DNA from: Thalassomonas sp. RHCl1
GTDB taxonomy: Bacteria > Pseudomonadota > Gammaproteobacteria > Enterobacterales > Alteromonadaceae
Reading direction: 5' to 3'
DNA: 64,000 nucleotides
Assembly (NCBI RefSeq): GCF_947387555.1
Contig: NZ_CANDNZ010000006.1
Location: 341,482-405,481 of the forward strand
Position numbers and translations under genes: made by a program. A model generated the notes under the pieces. The model saw nothing but the letters and a program-made list of their open reading frames with translations. It did no database searches and was not told the DNA's origin. Each line of letters opens with the position of its first letter. Position 1 is the first letter of the stretch. Positions 53,527 to 61,859 of this stretch are shown here, piece by piece.

Positions 53527-55044
53527 ATGTTGCAGGAAATAGAGCAGGAAGTTCTTATCGTGGGCGGCGGGCCAACCGGCATGATCACCGCATTACAGTT
53601 ACACAGATTTGGTATTCCGTTTCGTATCATAGAGGTGCGCACGGAAAAATGCTCGGGTTCAAAAGCCCTGAGTGTTAACCCGGCGGCATTAGATATGCTG
53701 GCGGACTTAGGGATCACCGAGTCTTTATTGCCGCAGGGGCAAAAAAACCAGATAGTGAACCTGATGTATAACGACAAGCGCATGTTTAAACTGGACTTTA
53801 ACCGGATATCCGCCACGCATCCTTATTTTTTGATGCTACCCCAGCCGGTCACCGAAGCGGCCATTGAAAATCGCTTAAATGAACTGGGTTATGAAATTGA
53901 GCGCGGCACCGAACTGGTGAGTTTAGAGCAAAATGAACACGGCGCACAGGCGACCTGTAAAGGCGTAAACGGGGAAGACACCCGGCAATACCGTTATATC
54001 GTCGGCTGCGACGGCGCCAACAGTAAAACCCGGCAACAGGTAGGTTTGCCTTTTGACGGCTATAACTATGATCTGCACTTTATCCTGGCGGATGTGAAGG
54101 TCAAGTGGGACCGGGATTTAACGCAAAGTTATTATTACATCAAAGAGCAGGGTTTTATTATCGTGCTGCCGCTGATGGAAGGTTATCACAGGATAGTGAT
54201 CAAGGCCGACGGCAAGATCCCCGACAATTATCAACCGGGCCTGGAAGACTTTCAAGCCGCCATCGCCGCACTGGATGTGGATATAGAAATTTCCGAGCCC
54301 ACCTGGATGTCGGCTGCGCCGTTTTATAACCGCGCTACCTCGACTTTCCGCCGCGGCAATGTTTTTGTCGCCGGAGATGCCGCACACTTGTTCAGCCCTA
54401 TCGGCGGTTTTGGTATGAATACCGGTATCGGTGATGCTTTTAACTTGGGCTGGAAATTAGGTTATGTGATGAGCGGTGCCGGCTCTGACGCCTTGCTCGA
54501 CAGTTATGCACAAGAACGCCACTGGAATGCCGAGCAGTTGTTGAAATTAACAGATCTCAATACTTCGATGATCGCCGGTTTAGACCGTCACGGCGAGCAG
54601 GATGAAGCGAAATTTTTGCCTAAGGTTGCCAACCGCGACTTTATCAAGGCCTTCCCGCAAATTTCTGCCGGTTATAAACTCAATTACGCCAAACAGGCCC
54701 CGGACCCGCAGGAAAAATATCATGTCGGCGGCTTACTGTTAAGTTCGCAGTTTTTACCTTTTGCCAACGAGTTCCCGTTGGGCAACGGCAAACATAGTTT
54801 GATCGTCAGCAGCGAAATACCGGCTGAGCAGCTGGCTGAGTTAGAAGGCATTATGCAGTCTGCTTTTGGTGATTTCTTCCGGATCAACACTATCTGGGAT
54901 CCGCAGGCCTATATGCTGGATGCAGGGCAGTTTATCCTGGTGCGTCCCGATAATGTTATCGAATACGTCGGCACCACCAAAGACAGCGCCGCTTTTAACT
55001 GTGCTTTAAATGCCCTTTATCAAAAAATGGATGTTGCCGCATGA
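53527..55044 (+). CDS. FAD-dependent monooxygenase (class A, PheA/TfdB type)
   Basis: 505 residues. FAD-binding GxGxxG in LIVGGGPTGMITALQL, DG motif YIVGCDGANSKTRQQ and GD motif VFVAGDAAHLFSPIGGFGMN. A C-terminal domain (about 390-505) closes it. Uses NAD(P)H and O2 to hydroxylate or oxidise a ring. It overlaps the acyltransferase start by 4 nt (ATGA). Part of the AfsA-type cluster; a parallel FAD oxidoreductase accompanies AfsA homologues in methylenomycin-furan loci, to my recollection. Confidence 0.93.
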   Translation: MLQEIEQEVLIVGGGPTGMITALQLHRFGIPFRIIEVRTEKCSGSKALSVNPAALDMLADLGITESLLPQGQKNQIVNLMYNDKRMFKLDFNRISATHPYFLMLPQPVTEAAIENRLNELGYEIERGTELVSLEQNEHGAQATCKGVNGEDTRQYRYIVGCDGANSKTRQQVGLPFDGYNYDLHFILADVKVKWDRDLTQSYYYIKEQGFIIVLPLMEGYHRIVIKADGKIPDNYQPGLEDFQAAIAALDVDIEISEPTWMSAAPFYNRATSTFRRGNVFVAGDAAHLFSPIGGFGMNTGIGDAFNLGWKLGYVMSGAGSDALLDSYAQERHWNAEQLLKLTDLNTSMIAGLDRHGEQDEAKFLPKVANRDFIKAFPQISAGYKLNYAKQAPDPQEKYHVGGLLLSSQFLPFANEFPLGNGKHSLIVSSEIPAEQLAELEGIMQSAFGDFFRINTIWDPQAYMLDAGQFILVRPDNVIEYVGTTKDSAAFNCALNALYQKMDVAA

Positions 55045-56339
55045 CTACTACAAGCCTGATCCGTCCCCTGGGAGATATTGAAAGCCGCATGGCATTAATG
55101 CACGAGCTTTCGGGAAACTCGCAAACCACTTCTGTGGTGGATTTCGACGCCATACTGGATTTCGATTATTTGAAAGTGGCGGTTGAACTCTGGTTGCACA
55201 GCTATGAAATCTTGTCTACCCGGGTGGTGACTACCGGATCTGGCTTTGAATTACATGGTACTCAGCTTGCTGCCGGTGACATTTGCCGTCAGCTTGAATT
55301 AACCCGGGATTATGATTTACAGCAGGCGACCACCCTTTGCCTTAATACCGTGCTGGCGGCAGAAAAAACTGTGCTTTCTGTGGTATTGATGCAAGACAGC
55401 AGCGGGCAAAAAAGCCACCTGGCACTGACCTTTCATCACTCTATTGTTGACGGTTTATCTATTGCCACCCTGGTGGAGTCGTTACTGAACTATTACGTAC
55501 AGGTGACCCGCAGACAGGGGCGGCTGCAAGTGAATAAGCGTCCGGTGGGGCCCGAGCTGGAGCAGTTTATATCGCCGTTAACCCAGGTTTCTGAGCCAGA
55601 AGCACAGCCACCTGAGTCGTTAACGCCAAGTTGGCCGGTAGAAGAGATGGCTCCGGTAGCAAACCGGCAAACCGGTTACCTGGAAACCTGCTTCGATCAA
55701 AAGGTATTAGCGCCATTAAAGCAACTGGCGAAAGAGCAAGATTCAACCCTGAATACCTTGCTCACCTACGCCTTTTGCCGGTCGGTGGCCGGTTTGCAGC
55801 AAAAAAATGAAATTACCTGTTTAAGTGCGGTGTCTATGCGCAGTCGCTTGCAGGCGCCGATCAGTGAAGAAGAGATTGGCTGTTATATCCGGGTTTACCC
55901 CCATAAGATATCGGTCGCTTCCTCTTTAGCCGAGTTCGCCCCCGGCTATCGTCAGCAGCTCAGTAAAGGAATAAAGCTGCTGGCCAGGGATTTGGGCGAG
56001 TTAAACCTGGCGTTAATGCGCCAGGGGGCGAAAGGCCTGAATGATATCAGCGTGTTTTCTCATGATGTTGCCATGACCAATCATGGCCAATTGAATTTAA
56101 CGCAGCAATATGACGGCTTTAATATTGTCGGCTACCGCAATATGGCGAACCGTAATGGCGGCGTTTTTGCCATTGCCTTACACATTGCCAGTCTGGATCA
56201 AAAAATGAGTTGTGCGTTTAGTTATAGTACTCCGTTGTTAAGTACTCACACCGCCGAAGAAATTCAGGCTTTGTTTGAGCAAAATATTCAACGGATGCTG
56301 TTATCAGAACAGGGAGAGAAATATGAAAAGGCTATTTAA
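55041..56339 (+). CDS. Stand-alone condensation/PapA-type acyltransferase
   Basis: 432 residues. The chloramphenicol-acetyltransferase superfamily catalytic motif HHSIVDG (H132-H133 to D137-G138) is intact. The C-terminal half has VAMTNHGQLNL and CAFSYSTPLLSTHTAEEI, as in PapA or condensation enzymes. It acylates an alcohol or amine with an acyl thioester. No NRPS module is nearby, so it acts as a free-standing ester- or amide-forming enzyme. The start overlaps the monooxygenase; the stop overlaps the next gene by 17 nt. Confidence 0.9.
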   Translation: MTTTSLIRPLGDIESRMALMHELSGNSQTTSVVDFDAILDFDYLKVAVELWLHSYEILSTRVVTTGSGFELHGTQLAAGDICRQLELTRDYDLQQATTLCLNTVLAAEKTVLSVVLMQDSSGQKSHLALTFHHSIVDGLSIATLVESLLNYYVQVTRRQGRLQVNKRPVGPELEQFISPLTQVSEPEAQPPESLTPSWPVEEMAPVANRQTGYLETCFDQKVLAPLKQLAKEQDSTLNTLLTYAFCRSVAGLQQKNEITCLSAVSMRSRLQAPISEEEIGCYIRVYPHKISVASSLAEFAPGYRQQLSKGIKLLARDLGELNLALMRQGAKGLNDISVFSHDVAMTNHGQLNLTQQYDGFNIVGYRNMANRNGGVFAIALHIASLDQKMSCAFSYSTPLLSTHTAEEIQALFEQNIQRMLLSEQGEKYEKAI

Positions 56340-58137
56340 AACATTGCCTTCAGGTAACGTCAGTTATCTGGAAACCACAGGGACAGGACCAACATTACTA
56401 TTTGTGCACGGCAACTCATCATGCGCCGACGCTTTTCACCATCAACTGGAGCATTTAGGCAGCAGTTATCGCTGTCTTGCCCTGGACTTTCTTGGCCACG
56501 GCGAGTCATCACCGGCGAACAACGCCGGTGCCTACAGCTTTGCCGGTTGCAGCGAGCAGATCATTGAATTTATCGATGAGCTGCAGCTGGAAAACGTTAT
56601 CGTAGTGGGGCACAGCCTGGGCGGGCACGCCATCATAGACGCTTTGCCCCGCCTTGAGGGCATTGCCGGGGTATTGCTGGTGGGGGCGCCGCCTTTTAAC
56701 GCCGACAGTGCCGGAGATGCCTTTTTACCGGATCCGTCAGAAGGGTTAATTTTTGCCGCTGAACTTGACGGCGATGAGCTTACCAAAGTGGCAAAGGCGT
56801 TTGCCAATGAAGATAAGCTGGAGTTAAGTGATTGGATCCGTGTGGTTAAGTCGGTGGACAATACCCATAGCTCGGCACGGCCGGGCATACTGGCGGGCTT
56901 TAGCGAAGGCGAGTTGCAGGATGAAGTGAATATTTTGCAGCAATCCGGAGTTTGCGCCATGAGTATCGTCGGCGAGCAGGACGGTTTTATCAATAATGAC
57001 TATTTCAATAGTGAGCCGCTAAAAGCCATTTTTGGAGACAATGCCTTCTTTATTGATGACTGCCATCACTGTCCTCATCTTGAAGCACCGGAGGTTTTTA
57101 ATGGTTACCTGGAAGGTTTTATCAAACAGTGTTTCCCGAAAAAAATCACCCGCTCCCAGGTCTTAAACGAGCACAAAGACGGCGATATTTTTATTGACCG
57201 TTATATGCCGTTAGCCGAGCCGGGCGTTGGCGAGGTGATGATAGAAGTCAAGGCCACCAGCGTGAACCCCTTCGACTATAAGATCAGCCGCGGCGAGTTA
57301 CCCCATTTGGCTCCTGAGCATCCCGCGGTACTGCATTCTGATGTTGCCGGTGTGGTGATCCGGGTAGGGGAGCAGGTCAGCGAATTTAAACCGGGAGACA
57401 AAGTCTTTGGCTGCGCCGGCGGCGTGAAAGGCCGTCAGGGCGCCCTGACGGATGTGATGCTGGCGGATCAGCAATTGCTGGGTTTGATGCCAAAAAACCT
57501 GAGCTTTAAACAGGCGGCGGCTTTGCCTATGGGGGCGATCACCGCCTGGGAAGGCCTGGAAGCTGCCGGTTTACAAGCCGGTATGAAGGTACTGGTACAC
57601 GGCGGTACCGGCGGTGTCGGCCATATGGCGGTTCAGCTGGCAAAGCATATGGGGGCTGAGGTCTATGCCACCGTGGGCTCGGTGGAAAAAGGCAAGTTGG
57701 CCCTGAAAATGGGGGCCGACGGCATTATTCATTATCACACCGAAGATGTCGAAGAATATGTCAGCCGCATCACCGGCGGCTGCGGTTTTGACCTGGTGTT
57801 TGATACCGTAGGCAATGAGAATATTCCTGTTGCCATGCAGGCCTGTACGGTCGGCGGTCATGTGGTAACGACCCTGGCCAACAATAAGGTGGATTTAAAA
57901 ATTGCCTCGGGGCGGCGGTTAAACCTGCATTTTATCAATATGCTCTGGCCTATGTTATCCGGCAGGGAAACCGAGGCGCACGGCAAGATATTAAAGCAGC
58001 TGACCCCTTTGGTTGAAGCGGGCAAGTTAACGCCTTTACTGGACTCGCAAAGCTTTTTATTCGAGCAGGCGGGGCTCGCGCATGAATTTGCCGCTTCCGG
58101 GGAAGCAGTGGGCAAAGTGACCTTAGTCAACGGCTAA
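56323..58137 (+). CDS. Alpha/beta-hydrolase fused to quinone-oxidoreductase-type MDR
   Basis: 604 residues from the ATG at 56323 (GGGAGAG upstream; the extra 16 upstream codons are within the acyltransferase gene). Domain 1 (about 1-265): hydrolase with VHGNSS, nucleophile S98 in VVGHSLGGHA, GEQDGF and HCPHLEAPEVF. Domain 2 (about 280-604): MDR/NAD(P)H quinone oxidoreductase, KATSVNPFDYKI, HSDVAGVVIRVG and VHGGTGGVGHMAVQLAKHMG. The two domains are fully formed. The fusion suggests sequential hydrolysis and enone or quinone reduction. Family fusion rare as far as I know. Confidence 0.93.
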   Translation: MKRLFKTLPSGNVSYLETTGTGPTLLFVHGNSSCADAFHHQLEHLGSSYRCLALDFLGHGESSPANNAGAYSFAGCSEQIIEFIDELQLENVIVVGHSLGGHAIIDALPRLEGIAGVLLVGAPPFNADSAGDAFLPDPSEGLIFAAELDGDELTKVAKAFANEDKLELSDWIRVVKSVDNTHSSARPGILAGFSEGELQDEVNILQQSGVCAMSIVGEQDGFINNDYFNSEPLKAIFGDNAFFIDDCHHCPHLEAPEVFNGYLEGFIKQCFPKKITRSQVLNEHKDGDIFIDRYMPLAEPGVGEVMIEVKATSVNPFDYKISRGELPHLAPEHPAVLHSDVAGVVIRVGEQVSEFKPGDKVFGCAGGVKGRQGALTDVMLADQQLLGLMPKNLSFKQAAALPMGAITAWEGLEAAGLQAGMKVLVHGGTGGVGHMAVQLAKHMGAEVYATVGSVEKGKLALKMGADGIIHYHTEDVEEYVSRITGGCGFDLVFDTVGNENIPVAMQACTVGGHVVTTLANNKVDLKIASGRRLNLHFINMLWPMLSGRETEAHGKILKQLTPLVEAGKLTPLLDSQSFLFEQAGLAHEFAASGEAVGKVTLVNG

Positions 58138-58169
58138 GGTCAGGATAACAAAGCAGCAGGAAGCAAATC

Positions 58170-59102
58170 ATGACGTTATCGATTTCAAATTCATCACAGG
58201 CGCTGGTTGCCAATATCTGTGCATTTTTTCTCTGGTCGGCGGTGACCCTGATATTTAATGCCTTGTCTGGGATAGATAATTTGCAGGTACTGGCATTACG
58301 CATCCTGTTTTCCATGTTGTTCTGCGGTGTTTTGCTGGCCTTGACCCCCCAGGTGCGCCGCTCGGTGGTTCAGCTCAAGGGGCAGGAGTGGCGGTTATTG
58401 CTGTTAAGCAGCCTGTTGATTGCCAGCAACTGGTACCTGGTGATCTTCGCTATCAGCTTGAACCAGCTCAGCTCTGCCAGTTTAGGTTATTTTCTTGCAC
58501 CTATCCTCAGTGTCGCCCTGCTGAAGTGGCGGCAAAAAGAAAAGGTGACCGCGGTAGAATTTATTGCCATTGGCTTGTGTTTGCTGGGAGCGGCGGTGGT
58601 GATTCAGGCGCGTTATCTGAATTCGCTGCCCTGGATAGGTATCACCATTGCCGCCACTTTTGCCTGGTACAGTGTGCTTAAAAAAACCAGACCGATAGCG
58701 CCGCTGGTCACCCTGTCGGTGGAAACGGGTTTTGCCGCGATACCGGCGCTGCTGTTTATCGCCTTAGGGCTTCTTGGTTTAGGTGATAGTGGTTTAGGCA
58801 TTACCGGGCACAGTTATGATTTTACCGCCGGCCAGTGGGGCTTGATGCTGCTGCTGGGGGCGGTAACCACATTGCCGATTTTGCTTTATATCGGCAGCGT
58901 AGTGCATTTGTCGGCAACCACGGTTGGCTTGCTGCAATATTTAAATCCCACGCTGATGTTGTTGGTGGCAATCGGGATTTTTGGTGAAAAGGTGTCAGAC
59001 AGCGTGCTGGGGGGCTTCCTCATTCTCTGGTCGGGCATACTCGTTTACGCTATTTGTTCAGTATACGGAGTCGTTAATACCATAACGGCAAGGAGGAGTT
59101 GA
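58170..59102 (+). CDS. EamA/RarD-type DMT transporter
   Basis: 310 residues with about ten hydrophobic helices (two EamA repeats), e.g. FFLWSAVTLIFNALSG, LLLLSSLLIASNWYLV and the RarD-like IVFAISLNQLSSASLGYFLAP. The DMT superfamily exports metabolites or small molecules. Placed 33 bp after the fusion enzyme and 2 bp before the next gene, it is the likely exporter of the cluster product. Substrate unknown. Confidence 0.9.
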   Translation: MTLSISNSSQALVANICAFFLWSAVTLIFNALSGIDNLQVLALRILFSMLFCGVLLALTPQVRRSVVQLKGQEWRLLLLSSLLIASNWYLVIFAISLNQLSSASLGYFLAPILSVALLKWRQKEKVTAVEFIAIGLCLLGAAVVIQARYLNSLPWIGITIAATFAWYSVLKKTRPIAPLVTLSVETGFAAIPALLFIALGLLGLGDSGLGITGHSYDFTAGQWGLMLLLGAVTTLPILLYIGSVVHLSATTVGLLQYLNPTLMLLVAIGIFGEKVSDSVLGGFLILWSGILVYAICSVYGVVNTITARRS

Positions 59103-59103
59103 G

Positions 59104-60450
59104 ATGAAAAATGACTGGAATAAATATATCTATCCGGAAACTTTTCTTGGTTTTATCGACGCAAGCAGCCATCAAAATAACGGCGCGGAGTTAAATGCGT
59201 TGACCGAGAGCCGGGTAACCACTCTGGCGGATTTAAGCCAGCAGGCAAAATTTGACGGCAAGCTGATTGACGCCAGGTTATTGCAGGGTTTAAGCCATAA
59301 TGATCATGTGTGGGGAAAAATCTGCTATCAGCAATTACGGCAGTATTTCAATAAGGGGCAGCCGATTGGCCATCATCAGATATATGTGCTGATTAACCCC
59401 GAAGAAATGTCGGATTCCGCAGCCATTAACCGCTGCGCCGAATTATTGGAGCATTTTATCGGTACCGGTGAAGTCAGCATACGCTTACTGCTGAAAAACA
59501 CCTTTGAGCTGTGCCACAGCCAGCTGCTGAAAATTGTCAGGATGTGTGAATTGTCCGGGGTGCAAAGGATTTGTTTCGCCGATGATCATTCGCAGTTTTC
59601 ACCTGCCGGGGTGAAGCGCTTTTTGGCGGCATTAAACGCCACCAGCCATGCCAATGCCTTAACCTTTGAATGTGCCTTTGCCGGCGGCGGCGAGCATGCC
59701 AAGGAGAATGCGATCACGGCGATCACTTCGGGTATTAATTATATCCATGTGACCGCCAGCTATCTGGCGCAATCGGATCAGGCGCAGCCGGTGATTCAGT
59801 TGATGCAGGAATTTAGCAGCCATAATTTTGCTCTAAACAAAGAAGCGCTGCAGCAGTATATCCTGGTGTACCATCAGCAGGGCCTGGAAAACCCCTTGGC
59901 AATCACCTCAGGCCTGGCGCCGGTCACCTGCGAGCAAGTTACGCAAACGGCGGCCAACTCCGGCAATGCCAAGGAGCTGGCGGCGGCAGAGTTGACGGAT
60001 AAAATCGCCCTGCGTTTTGATGTCAGCGCCAATGACTGGCATGTCAGTATCCAGCTGCTCGCCAAAGGACAGGCGCAGGATCTCGGCGAGCGGGTGCATC
60101 ATTATGTGATGTTGTTGTTGGCCCGGGAATATTATCAGCAATATCAGCAGATGATGGCGCGTGACGGTGTGGTTGATCCTTTATTGGTGGGCTGGGTAGA
60201 GCGGGAAGCCCTGCACCAGATGATCGGGGATAACGAGGCCCAGTTTAACGTTAAATTATGCCGTGCCCGTAAGCATATAGTGACCGCTGCAGAAACGCTT
60301 GGCGTGATGGACTATCAGCCGTTATCGACCCGTCAGGGAGCGGTGCGTTTAAATTGCGGCAATGTCACTGTGGTACAAGGATCAAAAGTGGAATTTGAAA
60401 TGGAGAACTGGCATTTTGCCGAGGAGTATCCTCAGTTGAAACAGGCTTAA
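59104..60450 (+). CDS. Unknown protein, DRE-TIM (LeuA/HMGL)-like N-terminal half
   Basis: 448 residues. The N-terminal half (about 10-230) resembles a pyruvate-carboxylase/isopropylmalate-synthase TIM barrel: TFLGFIDASSHQ at the start and FECAFAGGGEHAKENAITAITSGINYIHV corresponding to the HnDlG/AvaNslaA region. The usual H-x-H metal ligands and catalytic Arg are not evident, so it may be catalytically altered. The C-terminal part (about 330-448) is a different, possibly wing-helix-like module (FNVKLCRARKHIVTAAETLG). Last gene of the cluster. Function unassigned. Confidence 0.75.
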   Translation: MKNDWNKYIYPETFLGFIDASSHQNNGAELNALTESRVTTLADLSQQAKFDGKLIDARLLQGLSHNDHVWGKICYQQLRQYFNKGQPIGHHQIYVLINPEEMSDSAAINRCAELLEHFIGTGEVSIRLLLKNTFELCHSQLLKIVRMCELSGVQRICFADDHSQFSPAGVKRFLAALNATSHANALTFECAFAGGGEHAKENAITAITSGINYIHVTASYLAQSDQAQPVIQLMQEFSSHNFALNKEALQQYILVYHQQGLENPLAITSGLAPVTCEQVTQTAANSGNAKELAAAELTDKIALRFDVSANDWHVSIQLLAKGQAQDLGERVHHYVMLLLAREYYQQYQQMMARDGVVDPLLVGWVEREALHQMIGDNEAQFNVKLCRARKHIVTAAETLGVMDYQPLSTRQGAVRLNCGNVTVVQGSKVEFEMENWHFAEEYPQLKQA

Positions 60451-60578
60451 TATGGACTGATTTAGGGAAAACCATAAGCCATTTATTCCTTACTATGGAA
60501 AAACACAAATGTTGATAGTTGAAATATTGTATCGGGCTACGGAAGGCTCGTTCATTATTTTTCCCTCAGGGTGTTTAT

Positions 60579-60604
60579 CCCAACCCCAACCCCAACCCCA
60601 ACCC
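60579..60604. repeat. C-rich telomere-like repeat, G-quadruplex-prone on the minus strand
   Basis: CCC-AA-CCCC-AA-CCCC-AA-CCCC-AA-CCC: five C-tracts with regular AA spacers. The minus strand is GGG(TTGGGG)3TTGGG, the Tetrahymena-type telomere unit, with four or more G-tracts of at least 3 and 2-nt loops, able to fold into a G-quadruplex. Simple-sequence repeat of exact periodicity, hence prone to slippage. Confidence 0.85.
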
Positions 60605-60637
60605 GGGACCATGCTGTAAACCGTCACACCACAATAA

Positions 60638-60805
60638 ATGCGTGGTCATCATTCACACCAGAGATACGCTTCTTCATTCGCTATTCTTATATCCGTTGAT
60701 GGGAAAATTCAGCGATTGGCTGAGGATATTATCAATGCAGCATATGAGCGCGTGAGCCAAGCAGATGTTTTTTTAAATCGACTGTTGACTCTCAAGTGGC
60801 TTTAG
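60638..60805 (+). pseudogene. Short ORF, possible gene remnant
   Basis: 55 codons from ATG: MRGHHSHQRYASSFAILISV, then the helical AEDIINAAYERVSQADVFLNRLL, ending KWL. The composition is protein-like, but there is no RBS and no complete domain. It might be the tail of a decayed gene or a short real gene. Low support. Confidence 0.25.
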
Positions 60806-60855
60806 AGTCCATACTTGGCAACACAAAGCAGAGATTATACAAAAGAGGCGGCGCT

Positions 60856-61701
60856 ATGTTCCGGATCGGTGAATTCTCGAAAATAGCTCAAACGGCTATT
60901 TCACAGTTACGTTATTATGATCAAATCGGTCTTTTTCAGCCGGCATATACGGATGAGTCGACAGGCTATCGTTATTACAGCACTAAACAGTTGCCTGAAT
61001 TAAACCGTATCATAGCGCTAAAGGAGCTGGGAGTTTCACTGGAACAGATCAAAAAGATGGTTTTGGAAGCGGTATCTGCGCAGGAAATCCGTGGCATGCT
61101 AATGCTTCGAAAAGCCCAGGTTGAACAAACTGTTCAGGAAGAAATAAACCGGCTAAAAATTATAGAAGCGCGGTTGAAAGAAGTTGAGCAGCCAGAAAAC
61201 CTTATCGGTGAAGGCATTATCCTGAAAAGTATTTCTGCCCAGCCATTTTATTCAAGCCGTAAGGTGATGGCCAAGCTGTTCGATACCATCTATCTGGTGA
61301 CTGAAATGCGAGAGCATGTGCCGGCTATGCTCGGACAAGAGCAGCTTGGTCATCTCACCATCATTATACATGGCGATGCTTTTAGCATTGAAAATACGGA
61401 TGTTGAAGTGGGTTTTCCGCTGGAGAAAATGCCCGAAACGCCCCTGCTTCTCCCTGGTGGAGATGAAGTTAGCGCACGCATGCTTCAACAGGAAGAAAAA
61501 GTGATTTCCGCCATGCGAGTCGGCTCGTTTGAAAATGGTTATGAAAAATATGCGCAAATAGGCAGGTGGATTGAAAATAGTGATTTCCGGATATCCGGCC
61601 CTGCAAGAGAGGTGTTTATCAAGCCGCCATCGCCGGGTAACCCCGACGACTGTGTTTGCGAGATCCAGTTTCCGGTCACCCGGTCGACAGCCCTTGTTTG
61701 A
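60856..61701 (+). CDS. MerR-family regulator with GyrI-like effector domain (BmrR type)
   Basis: 281 residues from the ATG at 60856 (MFRIGEFSKIAQTAISQLRY); the longer ORF has 20 unrelated codons. Winged HTH (about 1-70): YYDQIGLFQPAYTDESTGYRYY. A coiled coil (about 85-125) follows, then a C-terminal effector domain (about 130-281) resembling BmrR/GyrI. BmrR-type regulators sense hydrophobic cations and activate efflux. The SRPBCC gene follows on the same strand. It may be unrelated to the cluster. Confidence 0.92.
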   Translation: MFRIGEFSKIAQTAISQLRYYDQIGLFQPAYTDESTGYRYYSTKQLPELNRIIALKELGVSLEQIKKMVLEAVSAQEIRGMLMLRKAQVEQTVQEEINRLKIIEARLKEVEQPENLIGEGIILKSISAQPFYSSRKVMAKLFDTIYLVTEMREHVPAMLGQEQLGHLTIIIHGDAFSIENTDVEVGFPLEKMPETPLLLPGGDEVSARMLQQEEKVISAMRVGSFENGYEKYAQIGRWIENSDFRISGPAREVFIKPPSPGNPDDCVCEIQFPVTRSTALV

Positions 61702-61813
61702 CGTTATTAGCGTATAAACGAAAAAATTCCCCATTTATTTTACCGCAAGGTCTTAGCTTTAAAGGTTCATATCTTCAAGGCCTAAGGATTCTTGTATCCA
61801 GAGAAAGCCAATG

Positions 61814-61828
61814 CACAACATTGTTGTG
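61814..61828. promoter_or_regulatory. Candidate operator upstream of the SRPBCC gene
   Basis: CACAACA-T-TGTTGTG, 15-bp dyad with 7-bp perfect arms, 31 bp before the ATG at 61860. MerR is an obvious candidate binder; not shown. Confidence 0.4.
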
Positions 61829-61859
61829 AAATGATGTCCCGTACTTGAGGAGAAAGAAA

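Larger units (their letters stand above)
60451..60855. other. Intergenic region with C-tract repeat and ORF remnant
   Basis: 405 bp between the cluster and the MerR gene. Contains a C-rich telomere-like repeat (60579-60604) and a possible short ORF (60638-60805). An ORF across the repeat (60519-60755, PNPNPNPNPG) is produced by the repeat and not supported as a gene. Confidence 0.55.

Noticed and set aside
60519-60755. Open frame across the C-tract repeat (PNPNPNPNPG)
   Set aside because: The proline-asparagine run is a translation of the simple repeat; no RBS.
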